Shown one piece after another: positions 33,884-42,961 of a stretch of 64,000 nucleotides of DNA. The translations under genes and the position numbers were made by a program. Position 1 is the first letter of the stretch. The number at the start of each line of letters is the position of its first letter. The stretch comes from Bdellovibrio bacteriovorus (GTDB lineage Bacteria > Bdellovibrionota > Bdellovibrionia > Bdellovibrionales > Bdellovibrionaceae): the NCBI RefSeq assembly GCF_025558485.1, contig NZ_CP102930.1, positions 682,001 through 746,000 on the forward strand. Reading direction: 5' to 3'. Under the pieces are notes generated by a model. It saw only the letters and a list, made by a program, of their open reading frames with translations. It had not been told where the DNA came from and did not search any database.

Positions 33884-34954
33884 TTGAAAAAGAATGTACT
33901 TATCGCGGGCCTATTAATTATGTGCGGTTTCAGCGCCCAAGCTGTTGAAATCTCTGGACTGACAGTGAACGGAGAGGTCGCATTTGACTATAACTTCCTG
34001 TCCACCAAGAGCACTGCCATGCCATACACCGATAGCGTCAACAATGAAGCTTATCGCTTGCGCAATGCTCAGATCCTTATCAGCAAAGAAACGGATCAAA
34101 TTTATTTCCTGACTCGCTTGGCTTACACACCAACTACTTACGTCTCCGCAGTAGATACAACAGGACCCACAGTAACCTCTTCCACAAATAACTTTGGTGC
34201 TCTTGAACAGGCAGAGATCTTCTATAAACCAATGCAGAACTTGTACGTTGGTTTCGGTCGCTTCCTGACAACAATGGGCTATGAGTCTTTGATGAAGTAT
34301 GAAAATGCATTCTATACAACAACAATCGCCTACCAAAGCATTGTTCCTGGTTACGGCGAGGGTTTGCGTGCGAAGTACGTTGCTGGCGACTGGCTGACGG
34401 CAACCCTTTCCACTTACAACCAAGCCAAATATGGTGCTTTCGGTGACGACTACACGCCAACCAAAACAACTGAGCTTTCTTTCACCGGAAAAATTGCTGG
34501 CGACTTCACATGGTTTGCCGGTTATTACCTGGGTACTGACAAACCAGATACTACCAAACCAAAGGTTGAGAACTCTGCTTCCAGTGTATGGGCTTCTTAT
34601 CAAATCACAGAAAACATGCTGGCAGCTTTGATCTATGACTCTTACACCACAAAACCAGATGGCTCCGGCACTCAGTGGGCTGATGCCAGCACAGCTTTGA
34701 TCACTTATGGTTTGGGCATGAACAATCTGGCCCTTCGTTATGAGATGGTTCGCGGTGCAGGCACTTTGGCTTACGGCACTGGCGAAAAAGTGGATTCACT
34801 GACTGTGGGTGATAAAATCGTTCTTAACGAAAATCTGAATGTCTATGTCGAGTACCGCATGGATAAAGCAGACGAGAAAGTTTTTGTGGATGCCGACGGC
34901 TCTCCAACAGACTCTGCAAACGTAATCACTCTGGGCGCCTTGGCGCACTTCTAA
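33884..34954 (+). CDS. Outer-membrane porin (BBP2/OmpL-like family)
   Basis: TTG at 33884 is the start: AAGGAG lies eight bases upstream and the signal peptide (MKKNVLIAGLLIMCGFSAQA) begins there. The 356-residue protein is a beta barrel with the BBP2-type features RLRNAQILISKETDQIYFLTRL, FGALEQAEIFYKPMQNLYVGFGRF and a C-terminal Phe (ITLGALAHF). Such porins allow diffusion of small solutes. Fic gene follows after a palindrome. Confidence 0.85.
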   Translation: MKKNVLIAGLLIMCGFSAQAVEISGLTVNGEVAFDYNFLSTKSTAMPYTDSVNNEAYRLRNAQILISKETDQIYFLTRLAYTPTTYVSAVDTTGPTVTSSTNNFGALEQAEIFYKPMQNLYVGFGRFLTTMGYESLMKYENAFYTTTIAYQSIVPGYGEGLRAKYVAGDWLTATLSTYNQAKYGAFGDDYTPTKTTELSFTGKIAGDFTWFAGYYLGTDKPDTTKPKVENSASSVWASYQITENMLAALIYDSYTTKPDGSGTQWADASTALITYGLGMNNLALRYEMVRGAGTLAYGTGEKVDSLTVGDKIVLNENLNVYVEYRMDKADEKVFVDADGSPTDSANVITLGALAHF

Positions 34955-34973
34955 AACCATCATCAGATAGCCA

Positions 34974-35005
34974 GTCATGATAGTATCAAATGATACTATC
35001 ATGAC
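34974..35005. promoter_or_regulatory. Perfect 32-bp palindrome before the Fic gene
   Basis: Fifteen bases (34974-34988) and their exact reverse complement (34991-35005) flank AA. There is no T tract, so it is not a classic terminator. It lies 43 bases before the Fic start and 19 bases after the porin stop; an operator for a self-regulating toxin-like gene or a transcript-end hairpin are both possible. Confidence 0.75.
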
Positions 35006-35048
35006 CTGCTTACTCTACTAATTAAATCAATATAACAATGGTCAGCCC

Positions 35049-35975
35049 ATGTTTTTGCCACAAACGTTTATGCAGAACGGACATACGCTTTCAAGCTATC
35101 CTCAACGGATTTCATCTCTATGCCAAAACATGATTCGCCAACATCATAGTCTGGCTATAGAAGGAAATGAGCTCAGTGAAGAGCAAATAACCGCTATCCT
35201 TGAAAATAAAAGGGTTCTTGGCCCGGAAAAACAAATTATGGAAGTGCAAAATGCACTGAAGGTTTATGACTCCCTGATGGCCTTTAATCCGACTCAAGAA
35301 AAACACCTGCTTAAAGCGCACAAGCTTCTCATGCAAGGGCTGTTTAAGAATGCTGGCAAATATCGAACTGGGCAGGTTGGTATTCTGAAGGGCACAAAAG
35401 TCAGTCATGTGGCCCCTCCCGCAAAGAATGTTCCTCACTTAATGGGCGAATTATTTAGCTTTCTTCAAAAAGACCACGAGATCTCCGTGATCATTAAAGC
35501 TTGTGTATTTCACTATGAGCTTGAATTCATCCACCCCTTTGAAGATGGCAATGGTCGCATGGGCAGACTGTGGCAACAGCTACTGCTTATGAAACATTCC
35601 CCTGTTTTCGAGTATATTTCCACGGAAACACTCATCCACAAAAAACAGATGCAATACTACTCAGCCCTTGAAAAGTCCGATAAAGCTGGAGATTCAACGG
35701 CTTTCTTGGAGTTCTCCTTGGAAGTTATTCTTGCCGCTCTTAATAACTTCAAAGCCAATCAACGTCCACCCAAAGCAAGCGTCAGGGATCGAATCCACTA
35801 CGCACTTGAACACTTTGGCGAGAGCTCTTTCAGTCGAAAAATCTATATGGAACTTTTCCCAGAAATTTCAACGGCCACAGCCAGCCGAGATCTGGCTTTA
35901 GCGGTAAGAGAACAGAAAGTCACCATCACCGGAGAAAAGGCCGAAGCAACCTACAAAGCGTCTCGCCCGAAGTAG
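35049..35975 (+). CDS. Fic-domain AMP-transferase, N-terminally self-inhibited
   Basis: The 308-residue protein has an inhibitory motif SLAIEGN (Ser34 to Asn40), i.e. (S/T)xxxE(G/N)N, before the Fic core. The active site HPFEDGNGRMGR (near residue 162) is complete. A winged-helix-like C-terminus (from about 240) is as in class II Fic proteins. These enzymes transfer AMP to Ser/Thr/Tyr of targets; class II members are switched by the motif. No SD is evident before the ATG, so translation may be weak or begin on a leaderless message. No partner antitoxin (class I) is present or needed. Confidence 0.9.
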   Translation: MFLPQTFMQNGHTLSSYPQRISSLCQNMIRQHHSLAIEGNELSEEQITAILENKRVLGPEKQIMEVQNALKVYDSLMAFNPTQEKHLLKAHKLLMQGLFKNAGKYRTGQVGILKGTKVSHVAPPAKNVPHLMGELFSFLQKDHEISVIIKACVFHYELEFIHPFEDGNGRMGRLWQQLLLMKHSPVFEYISTETLIHKKQMQYYSALEKSDKAGDSTAFLEFSLEVILAALNNFKANQRPPKASVRDRIHYALEHFGESSFSRKIYMELFPEISTATASRDLALAVREQKVTITGEKAEATYKASRPK

Positions 35976-36260
35976 ACTCGTACGGCACCATATCCGGGAA
36001 TTAACTAAATATAATCCGCTACTTAGGACAGACGCCGAGCTGACAATTTCGAGATTTGTTTTATTGGGGAAAGTCAGCTATATATTAAGTACCTCTTTTC
36101 TCTGACTTCTTACAGACCTCAGAGAGTCACTCTAATCTGTTCAATCACAAGTAATTGCTGACACTAACAGGACTTCGACGGCGGCTTTGTCGCATAAAGA
36201 TTCTCCTTTTCGCCTGCCTAACTTGTGATAATCTCAAATAAAAGGAAATACAGCCTGACA
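35976..36260. other. Intergenic region before RNase R
   Basis: A dyad AGCTGAC/GTCAGCT (36039-36045 with 36074-36080) is the only structure seen. It should hold the RNase R promoter. Confidence 0.4.
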
Positions 36261-38843
36261 ATGCAAAAAAAGAAAATCCTCAACGGCACCATAAAAAGAC
36301 ATCCAGACGGATTTGGTTTTTTTATCCCTGACGACAAAGATCACCCGGACGTTTATATCCCCCGCCATTCCATGGAAGGCATCATGACCAACGACAAAGT
36401 GGCCATCGAAGTTTTCCCAGAAAAAGGCGGCGAACGTTTCCGTGGTGAACTGGTGCGTGTTCTATCACGCGGAACCAAAACTGTAGTGGGCCGTTTTTAT
36501 AAAATGAATGAGCGTACCGGCGCCCTTCGCGATGAAGGCAAAGGCTGGGGCCAGGATCTGAAGATCAAAATCGAAGATTCCATGAACGCCAAAGACAAAG
36601 AGCTTGTGGCGGCAGAAATTCTCAGCTATCCCGATGAAGGCAAACCCTTTACAGGCAAAGTGACCGAGATCATCGGCAATGCTCTGGACCCTTTGACTGA
36701 TATCAAACGCGTGATCCGCGCAAATAATATCCCTCTGGAATTTTCCAAGGCCACTTTGGAAGAAGCCGAACATTTTGGCGAAGTACCTGAAGAAAAAGAT
36801 TTCCAGGGTCGCCGGGATCTGCGCGATAAAGCTTTGATCACAATTGACGGCGCCACCGCAAAAGACTTTGACGATGCTGTTTATGTTGAAATGACCAATG
36901 AAGGCTTCCGTCTTTATGTTGCCATTGCCGACGTCAGCCACTATGTGAAAATCGGAACGGCGATCGATAAGGATGCCTACGAACGCGGAACTTCCGTTTA
37001 TTTCCCGAACTATGTGGTTCCAATGCTTCCGGAAGTTCTAAGTAACGGACTTTGTTCCCTAAACCCGCATGTTCCACGCCTGTGCCTTGTCGCCGAAATG
37101 CTTTTCGACTTTACCGGAGAACTCATTAAATCCGATTTCTATGAAGGCGTCATGGAAAGCAAGGCCCGCGTCACTTACGGTGAGGCTCAGGAAATTATTG
37201 ACGGAAATAACGTCGAAAAACACCAGCACGTTAAAGAGCACATCCTAAGACTTTATGACCTGGCAAAAATCCTGATGGCAAAACGCTTTAAGGAAGGATC
37301 TCTGGACCTGGAAATTCCGGAAACAGAACTGGTCATTGATGGCGCCGGGGTTCCCGTTGACATTCAACGCTCTGAACGCTTGTTCTCTCACCGTTTGATC
37401 GAAGAGATGATGCTGGCTGCGAACGTTGCTGTCGGCAAATTCCTTTCGGGTCGTAATATCCCGGCTCTGTACCGCATCCACGAACCACCTAATGAAATGG
37501 CCATTCGCACTCTGGAAAAATATCTGGAGAACTTCGGCGGAAAAACAAAGCTGGGCACCGGCAAGCTGCAAAAGCGCCTGACCAAGGCTTTGGAGGAGTT
37601 TGAAAACCGTCCGGAATCGCAAATCCTGAATATCCTGACATTGCGATCCATGAGCCAGGCCAAATACAGTATGAACAATGTGGGTCACTTCGGTCTGGGG
37701 TTTGAGTTTTATACTCACTTCACATCCCCGATCCGTCGCTATCCTGACCTGATTGTGCATCGTTTATTAAAAAATCAAGTGATGCCAAATTCTCGTTACC
37801 GCCTGATGAGCGAAGACGATCTGTCCACGGCGGGAACAATCCTTTCCGCGGCAGAACAACGTTCAGTAAAAGCGGAACGTCAGGTTCAATCCATCAAAAA
37901 GGCCCGTTTCATGGAAAAATTCGTAGGGCAGGAATTTGATGGCATGATCAGCTCTGTCGCAAAATTCGGTGTCTTCGTTCTTTTGCGTGAATATGATATT
38001 GACGGTCTGGTTCGTCTGGATGACTTGGGTGGTGACCGTTTTGAATTCGACGAGGAAAATCTTCGTCTGGTCGCAAAACGTTCCGGGTTCTCTTACAGTA
38101 TTGGTGACAGTATTCGTATTCAGGTTGTGGCCGCTGATCCCGAGCAAGGACAAATTAACTTTGCTCTGGCAGGTTTGGAAAAAGAGGAACACGAGGATGA
38201 GCAGACTGCTGCTGAAAGATCTGCTTCCGCAGTTCTAAAAAAGCTACATGCCCAAAAACGTCCGAAAGATCATATTGCCCGCGGTAAAGAACGCCATGCA
38301 GATCGCTCTGAACGCAAGGGTCGCCCCGAACGGGAGCAAGACCGAAAGCACGGCAAATCCAAGGATGCTGGCAAAAAGAACTTCCGTGAGGAAGGACCTG
38401 ATCGCTTCAAGCAGAAAAACAAAGTTCAGGAACACGGAAAATCCCGTTTCTTTGGTGATGTTCGCAAAGATGTGCCAGAGGGAAGCTCTGAAAAACTGCG
38501 TAAGGTTGAAAAACAATACAATCTGAAACCTCGTCAACTTGATGAAGAGGATAAAAAAGGTCCAGACAAGACTTTACTCGAGATGATCCTTGGTCCAGAG
38601 AGATACCGTGAACAGGTCAATGGGGATGCTTCGGACAAACCAAAGCTCAGTAAAAAATTGATGTTTGCCGAACAGTCTAAACTCCGGGATAATGACGATT
38701 ATTCGGAGAAGAATAGTGACAGCCTTAAGCACCGGACGCCAGATCGGAAAGACTCTAAAAAACGCGGCAAGACTCAGAACGATCGTGGGGGTGTTCGCAA
38801 AGCACGGCTTTCATCAGGTCGCGGAAAAGGTAAAACTCGGTAA
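36261..38843 (+). CDS. rnr: Ribonuclease R with long basic tail
   Basis: The ATG at 36261 is chosen because the typical family start (MQKKKILNGTIKRHPDGFGFFIP) begins there; a GTG at 36225 is alternative. The 860-residue 3'-5' exoribonuclease has cold-shock domains, the RNB domain with the catalytic Asp set in ITIDGATAKDFDDAVYVE, an S1 domain (about residues 610-690) and a tail of about 170 residues rich in Lys, Arg, Asp and Gly. It degrades structured RNA, including rRNA and tmRNA-tagged messages. The tail's last 43 codons overlap the UbiB start in another frame (128 bases). Confidence 0.93.
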   Translation: MQKKKILNGTIKRHPDGFGFFIPDDKDHPDVYIPRHSMEGIMTNDKVAIEVFPEKGGERFRGELVRVLSRGTKTVVGRFYKMNERTGALRDEGKGWGQDLKIKIEDSMNAKDKELVAAEILSYPDEGKPFTGKVTEIIGNALDPLTDIKRVIRANNIPLEFSKATLEEAEHFGEVPEEKDFQGRRDLRDKALITIDGATAKDFDDAVYVEMTNEGFRLYVAIADVSHYVKIGTAIDKDAYERGTSVYFPNYVVPMLPEVLSNGLCSLNPHVPRLCLVAEMLFDFTGELIKSDFYEGVMESKARVTYGEAQEIIDGNNVEKHQHVKEHILRLYDLAKILMAKRFKEGSLDLEIPETELVIDGAGVPVDIQRSERLFSHRLIEEMMLAANVAVGKFLSGRNIPALYRIHEPPNEMAIRTLEKYLENFGGKTKLGTGKLQKRLTKALEEFENRPESQILNILTLRSMSQAKYSMNNVGHFGLGFEFYTHFTSPIRRYPDLIVHRLLKNQVMPNSRYRLMSEDDLSTAGTILSAAEQRSVKAERQVQSIKKARFMEKFVGQEFDGMISSVAKFGVFVLLREYDIDGLVRLDDLGGDRFEFDEENLRLVAKRSGFSYSIGDSIRIQVVAADPEQGQINFALAGLEKEEHEDEQTAAERSASAVLKKLHAQKRPKDHIARGKERHADRSERKGRPEREQDRKHGKSKDAGKKNFREEGPDRFKQKNKVQEHGKSRFFGDVRKDVPEGSSEKLRKVEKQYNLKPRQLDEEDKKGPDKTLLEMILGPERYREQVNGDASDKPKLSKKLMFAEQSKLRDNDDYSEKNSDSLKHRTPDRKDSKKRGKTQNDRGGVRKARLSSGRGKGKTR

Positions 38844-40392
38844 ATTCATTATCCAAAGGCTAAACGCAAGCTCTGACGTTGAGGACCTCTCAATGCCAGA
38901 GCGCATGCGGATGAGCTTTGAGGAACTGGGTCCCACTTTCGTAAAGCTGGGACAGCTTCTTGCCACCCGTCCCGATCTTGTTCCCGAAGAATACGTCGCT
39001 GAATTTGAAAAGCTGCATGACCGCGTTCAGTCCATCTCATTTGAAACTGTGGAAGCAGTTCTGCGTGAAGAGTTCGGAAACACCCTTTATCAAAAATTTG
39101 AATCCATCGACAAAGAGCCTCTGGGTTCTGCCAGCATCGCTCAAGTACACCGTGCCCGTCTTAGCACCGGTGAAGATGTGGTTATCAAGGTTCAGCGCCC
39201 TGGCATCATTCAGACGATCAATGATGATCTGAATGTTCTTTACCTACTGGCGGAACTTCTGGTGACGTACATTCCCGAAACCAGATCCTATAATCCGGTG
39301 GGCATTGTCGATGAATACTTCCGCACCCTTGAACTTGAAACCAATTTCGTGGTTGAAGCCAATAACATTCGTCGCTTTCAGGGTAATTTCGCGGGTGATG
39401 AAAATATCAAAATCCCCAAAGTCTATCTGGATCTGACCACTGAACGGGTTCTGGTGATGGAAGCTCTTCCTGGGGTTCCTTTAAGCCAGGAATCCTCGCT
39501 GCTACAAGCCGGTATCAACCCTGAAGAGGTCATTCGCAGAGGTCTGAAAGCTTATCTGAAGATGGTTTTCCATGACGGCCTTTTCCACGGCGACCTGCAT
39601 GCTGGGAATTTCTTTGTTTTGCCCGAAAATAAAATCGGTTTGATTGACTTCGGTGTCGTCGGTCGATTGAATTCTCGCACTCAGGCTTCGATTGCCAACA
39701 TGCTGTTAGCACTGTCCCGGGAGGACTACGAACGACTGGCGTATGAATATGTGGACCTGGCCCCGTTCACGGACCGCGTGAATGTGGATATTTTTGCGAA
39801 AGACCTGCGTGAGCTGATTGCGCCTTATTTCGGTCTGACTTTGAAAAATGTTAATTTAGGCAAGGTGCTGATGCGTTCTTCGGGAATCGCGGCCCGCCAC
39901 CACATCCATGTGCCGACGGATCTAATGCTTTTCTTCAAGTCCATCGTGGCGATTGAGGGCATGGGCCGTAAAATCCACAAGGACTTTGATTTCCTGCAAT
40001 ACTCTTTGGAATTTGCCGGTGAACTGGCCAAAACCCATTTCGGACCGGACAAGTTAATAAATGAAATGTCCCAGATGGCCCGGGAATCAAAAAATTTCCT
40101 AAATTCATTACCACGCCAGCTGAATTTCTTCCTGCGCAAGGTGAACAGTCCGGATCATGCTTTCCGCCTGCATGTGGGGGAAATCAAAGAACTGAAAAGG
40201 TCCGTCGAAAGTTCGTCGAATCTTTTATTCCTGGCAGTCATTATCGCGGCCTTGATTCTAAGTTCATCCTTTATCTTTGTTCATCCCACCGAAAATCACA
40301 TCATGGGAATGCCAACAATGAGCTTTGTCGGCTATGCCATCGCAGTGATGTTGGGAATGCTGGCCTTTTTAAATTATATCAGAAAACCCTGA
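38716..40392 (+). CDS. UbiB/ABC1-family atypical kinase
   Basis: A GTG at 38716 with GGAGA seven bases upstream gives 558 residues; an earlier ATG at 38665 has no such site. The conserved RLRTIVGVFAKHGFHQVAEKV starts soon after, so most of the 128-base overlap with RNase R is real coding. Kinase-like motifs: LGQLLATRPDLVP (KxGQ), LGSASIAQVHRA (Ala-rich loop), HGDLHAGNF and LIDFG. Two C-terminal membrane helices follow. UbiB family members support ubiquinone/lipid handling as ATPases. The next gene begins 12 bases after the stop. Confidence 0.9.
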   Translation: MTALSTGRQIGKTLKNAARLRTIVGVFAKHGFHQVAEKVKLGKFIIQRLNASSDVEDLSMPERMRMSFEELGPTFVKLGQLLATRPDLVPEEYVAEFEKLHDRVQSISFETVEAVLREEFGNTLYQKFESIDKEPLGSASIAQVHRARLSTGEDVVIKVQRPGIIQTINDDLNVLYLLAELLVTYIPETRSYNPVGIVDEYFRTLELETNFVVEANNIRRFQGNFAGDENIKIPKVYLDLTTERVLVMEALPGVPLSQESSLLQAGINPEEVIRRGLKAYLKMVFHDGLFHGDLHAGNFFVLPENKIGLIDFGVVGRLNSRTQASIANMLLALSREDYERLAYEYVDLAPFTDRVNVDIFAKDLRELIAPYFGLTLKNVNLGKVLMRSSGIAARHHIHVPTDLMLFFKSIVAIEGMGRKIHKDFDFLQYSLEFAGELAKTHFGPDKLINEMSQMARESKNFLNSLPRQLNFFLRKVNSPDHAFRLHVGEIKELKRSVESSSNLLFLAVIIAALILSSSFIFVHPTENHIMGMPTMSFVGYAIAVMLGMLAFLNYIRKP

Positions 40393-40404
40393 GGCGGAGA
40401 CTTG

Positions 40405-41175
40405 ATGCAACAGTTGTATTATGAGCTGAGCGTACTGGCAAAAGCTGTGAACTTCAAAAATCTGTCCGCGGCAGCACTGCACGTGGGGTTAAGCCAACCT
40501 CAACTTTCCCGCATTATTGCAAAGATCGAAGACGAACTGAAAATCGTTCTGTTGGATCGTTCCGCCAAAAGAAAATCCGGCTGGACCAGCGTGGCTTTTC
40601 AGCTGTCAGAGATTTTTGAAAAGTCCATTCGCCGTCTGGAAACTGAACTGCAAGGTATCAGCAACAATCAGATGGTGGCAGAACTGCACATCGGCACGCT
40701 GGAAGGCCTGTCGGACTTTGCATTGAATGCTTCCCGTCTGTGCTTTGAAGAAGTCGGTGTTAAAAAGATCACTTTGGATATCTTTGATCTGAACGAGCTG
40801 GAAGCCAATTTCCTTTCCGGAAATCTGGATTTGATCTTCACTTCCAAGCAACCCGGTCGTCAGAAATTTAAATACCTGATGGAACTGGGCTTCCAAAGAC
40901 TTGAATCCATCGAGACTTCCAAAAAGTTCAACGTCTTAAGCACCTTTGAATACGGCAGAGCCAATAAAAAGGAGCTGGAGCAGTTCCCGCATCTGTTTGT
41001 TTCAAACTCTTTATCCATTCGCCGTTCCTGGTTTGAAAACAACGGCGGCACAGGTCATTTACCCACTGAAGCCAAACGTGGCCGCGCCAAAGATGCCGAA
41101 CCCGTGCTGATGATCGGTTCAGAATTATTAAGCCCCATGCTGTGGGAAAACATCACAGCCGCCATCGAAGAATAA
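40405..41175 (+). CDS. LysR-type transcription regulator (short form)
   Basis: The ATG at 40405 follows GGAGA by five bases. The 256-residue protein has an N-terminal winged HTH (FKNLSAAALHVGLSQPQLSRIIAKIEDELKIVLLDRSA) and a short effector part (LHIGTLEGLSDFALN to the end). LysR proteins usually have about 300 residues, so the effector domain is shortened. It lies 12 bases after the UbiB-like gene and 156 bases before the gliding cluster, which it might regulate. Confidence 0.85.
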   Translation: MQQLYYELSVLAKAVNFKNLSAAALHVGLSQPQLSRIIAKIEDELKIVLLDRSAKRKSGWTSVAFQLSEIFEKSIRRLETELQGISNNQMVAELHIGTLEGLSDFALNASRLCFEEVGVKKITLDIFDLNELEANFLSGNLDLIFTSKQPGRQKFKYLMELGFQRLESIETSKKFNVLSTFEYGRANKKELEQFPHLFVSNSLSIRRSWFENNGGTGHLPTEAKRGRAKDAEPVLMIGSELLSPMLWENITAAIEE

Positions 41176-41331
41176 ATAACTTAGGTACGGACTTACTTTT
41201 TAGTGACGCCATAAAACGTCACCGCTGTTGAAATAATGCACAGGTCTCTTCCTCTAAGCCTCGTAATGAGACACTGGGCTCTGGCACCCCCCTTGCTCCT
41301 AAGGCTTCCGGATTCTTTTAACGGAGGACTT

Positions 41332-42012
41332 ATGGAATTCCTATTGTCACTTGGTCGTGGTTTTACTTCTTCAGACGCTTTCTGGATGTGGGCTATTTTG
41401 GCTGCTCAGGTGGTCTCTGTCGCGATTATCGCTGAACGCTCTATCGCGCTTTTTGTAAATCGCAAAATCAATCAAAAAGATCTGTCTAAAGCAATCGCTG
41501 AGGATATTAAAGGCGGTAACTTGGACAAGGCTCTTCGTCGTTCACTGCAATTGAGCGCCAAAGAACCGCTCGGCGTTGTCGCGTCCGCGGGTATTCAGGC
41601 AGCCATTGATATGGGTGGCAAAGAAGAAATTCAACTTAAGATGGATGAAATCCTTCTTGAGGAAAACACCCGCATCGAAAAACGTATCGGTTTCCTGGCG
41701 ATGTTTGCCAACGTGGCAACATTGATCGGTCTATTAGGTACAATCACGGGTCTGATCCACTCTTTCGCGGGTATCGCAAATGCCAACCCGGTTGAAAAAG
41801 CAGCAATCCTTTCCAATGGTATCTCTTTGGCGATGAATACAACAGCTTATGGTCTGTTGGTTGCGGTTCCCGCTTTGATCATGTACGCAGTTCTGCAAAA
41901 CCGTGCTTCCCGTTTGACGGAAGATCTGAACAAAGCTGCCTTGAACCTTTTCATCCAGCTGGGCTTCCACTACGCACCCGTATCTGACAAGAAAGAAAGA
42001 TCGCTTGTATGA
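41332..42012 (+). CDS. ExbB/TolQ/MotA-type proton channel (AglR-like)
   Basis: The ATG at 41332 follows CGGAGGACTT. The 226-residue protein has three membrane segments (about 19-40, 118-140, 155-180) and the ExbB/TolQ pattern ATLIGLLGTITGLIHSFAGI and GISLAMNTTAYGLLVAVPALI. In Myxococcus the AglR protein of this family, with AglQ/AglS-like stators, drives gliding. It is first of a ten-gene run and its stop overlaps the first ExbD-like gene (ATGAG). It should use the proton motive force to energise the outer envelope or surface. Confidence 0.88.
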   Translation: MEFLLSLGRGFTSSDAFWMWAILAAQVVSVAIIAERSIALFVNRKINQKDLSKAIAEDIKGGNLDKALRRSLQLSAKEPLGVVASAGIQAAIDMGGKEEIQLKMDEILLEENTRIEKRIGFLAMFANVATLIGLLGTITGLIHSFAGIANANPVEKAAILSNGISLAMNTTAYGLLVAVPALIMYAVLQNRASRLTEDLNKAALNLFIQLGFHYAPVSDKKERSLV

Positions 42013-42458
42013 GCCACAAGAAAGAGTTGAACTTTGAAATCAATATCCTTCCCATTCTGGATATCCTTTCCGTCCTGATCTGTTTTCTGTTGTTGACGGC
42101 GGTGTTTGTTCAGATCGGGACTCTGGATACCAAGCAGGCCGTTGGAGACAACTCCACAGCCGGCGCCAAAAATCCCCCTTCACTGTGGGTGACGATGGCT
42201 GCTGACGGTGGAGTTCAGCTCTCTCTACGTAATGTGCCTAAAGCCAAGGTTCTTGAATCCCGCATTGGTAAATCCACCAAGGGCGTGAATTGGGAAGCTT
42301 TGGAAGGCAAACTGAAAGCCCTGCGCGATCAGTATCCAGATCTTAAAACAAGTGTTGTACGTCCTGAGGCGAATACATCTTACGGAGACGTTATCCGTGT
42401 GATGGATCACCTTAAACAAAGTGCCTTTGAAGGCGTGGGCTTGTCCCCGCTGGGGTAG
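42009..42458 (+). CDS. ExbD/TolR-like protein 1 (AglS/AglX/AglV-like)
   Basis: The 149-residue protein has one N-terminal membrane helix with the conserved Asp of the stator plug: INILPILDILSVLICFLLL. A periplasmic domain follows (WVTMAADGGVQLSLRNV; DLKTSVVRPEANTSYGDVIRVMDHLKQ), as in TolR. It starts inside the end of the ExbB gene (four-base overlap). It forms the H+-coupled channel with the ExbB-like and the next ExbD-like proteins. Confidence 0.88.
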   Translation: MSHKKELNFEINILPILDILSVLICFLLLTAVFVQIGTLDTKQAVGDNSTAGAKNPPSLWVTMAADGGVQLSLRNVPKAKVLESRIGKSTKGVNWEALEGKLKALRDQYPDLKTSVVRPEANTSYGDVIRVMDHLKQSAFEGVGLSPLG

Positions 42459-42463
42459 GAACT

Positions 42464-42961
42464 ATGAAAAAGACATCCTTTTTGGAAACTTCCACATCCA
42501 AACGCTCCCCAATGAAAGATGCCCTTGCATTGGGTGGTGGCGGCAAGAAACAAAGCCTGCTTCGCCGTGATCTGGCTTTGGCGCTGCCTTTAACTTCCCT
42601 GATCGACGCGTTTTCGATCATCGTGATCTATCTGCTGATTGGAACTCAAAACGGCGGAATGGAAACTCAGGTTCCATCCCGCATCAGTCTTCCAATGGCC
42701 AATCACAGTCAGGGTGTCGAAAAAGTGGCTCCTATCCTGCGCATCGAAAAAGGCAATTACTTCCTGGACGACAAGCGCATTGCAGCCCGCGACCTGACAG
42801 ACAAACTGGCTGAAATCAAAAAGAACTCTGAAGAAAAAGATCTGGAGTTGATGATTCAGGCCGATACAGAAATGAAGTACGCCGAGCTGGATCCTCTTAT
42901 CAAAGCAGGTTCCCTGGCAGGTATCGAGAAACTTAAATTTGCAGTGGTGCCAGGAAAATGA
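42464..42961 (+). CDS. ExbD/TolR-like protein 2
   Basis: The 165-residue protein has an extended cytoplasmic start with SPMKDALALGGGGKKQSL, a single membrane helix with Asp (LTSLIDAFSIIVIYLLIG) and a periplasmic TolR-like part. The two different TolR-type proteins beside one TolQ-type channel match the AglS/AglV-AglR arrangement of myxobacterial gliding motors. The ATG follows five bases after the previous stop. It overlaps the next gene by four bases. Confidence 0.87.
   Translation: MKKTSFLETSTSKRSPMKDALALGGGGKKQSLLRRDLALALPLTSLIDAFSIIVIYLLIGTQNGGMETQVPSRISLPMANHSQGVEKVAPILRIEKGNYFLDDKRIAARDLTDKLAEIKKNSEEKDLELMIQADTEMKYAELDPLIKAGSLAGIEKLKFAVVPGK

Noticed and set aside
41236..41331. Longer start of the ExbB-like protein
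   Set aside because: The 32 extra residues lack family similarity; the ATG at 41332 has CGGAGG.
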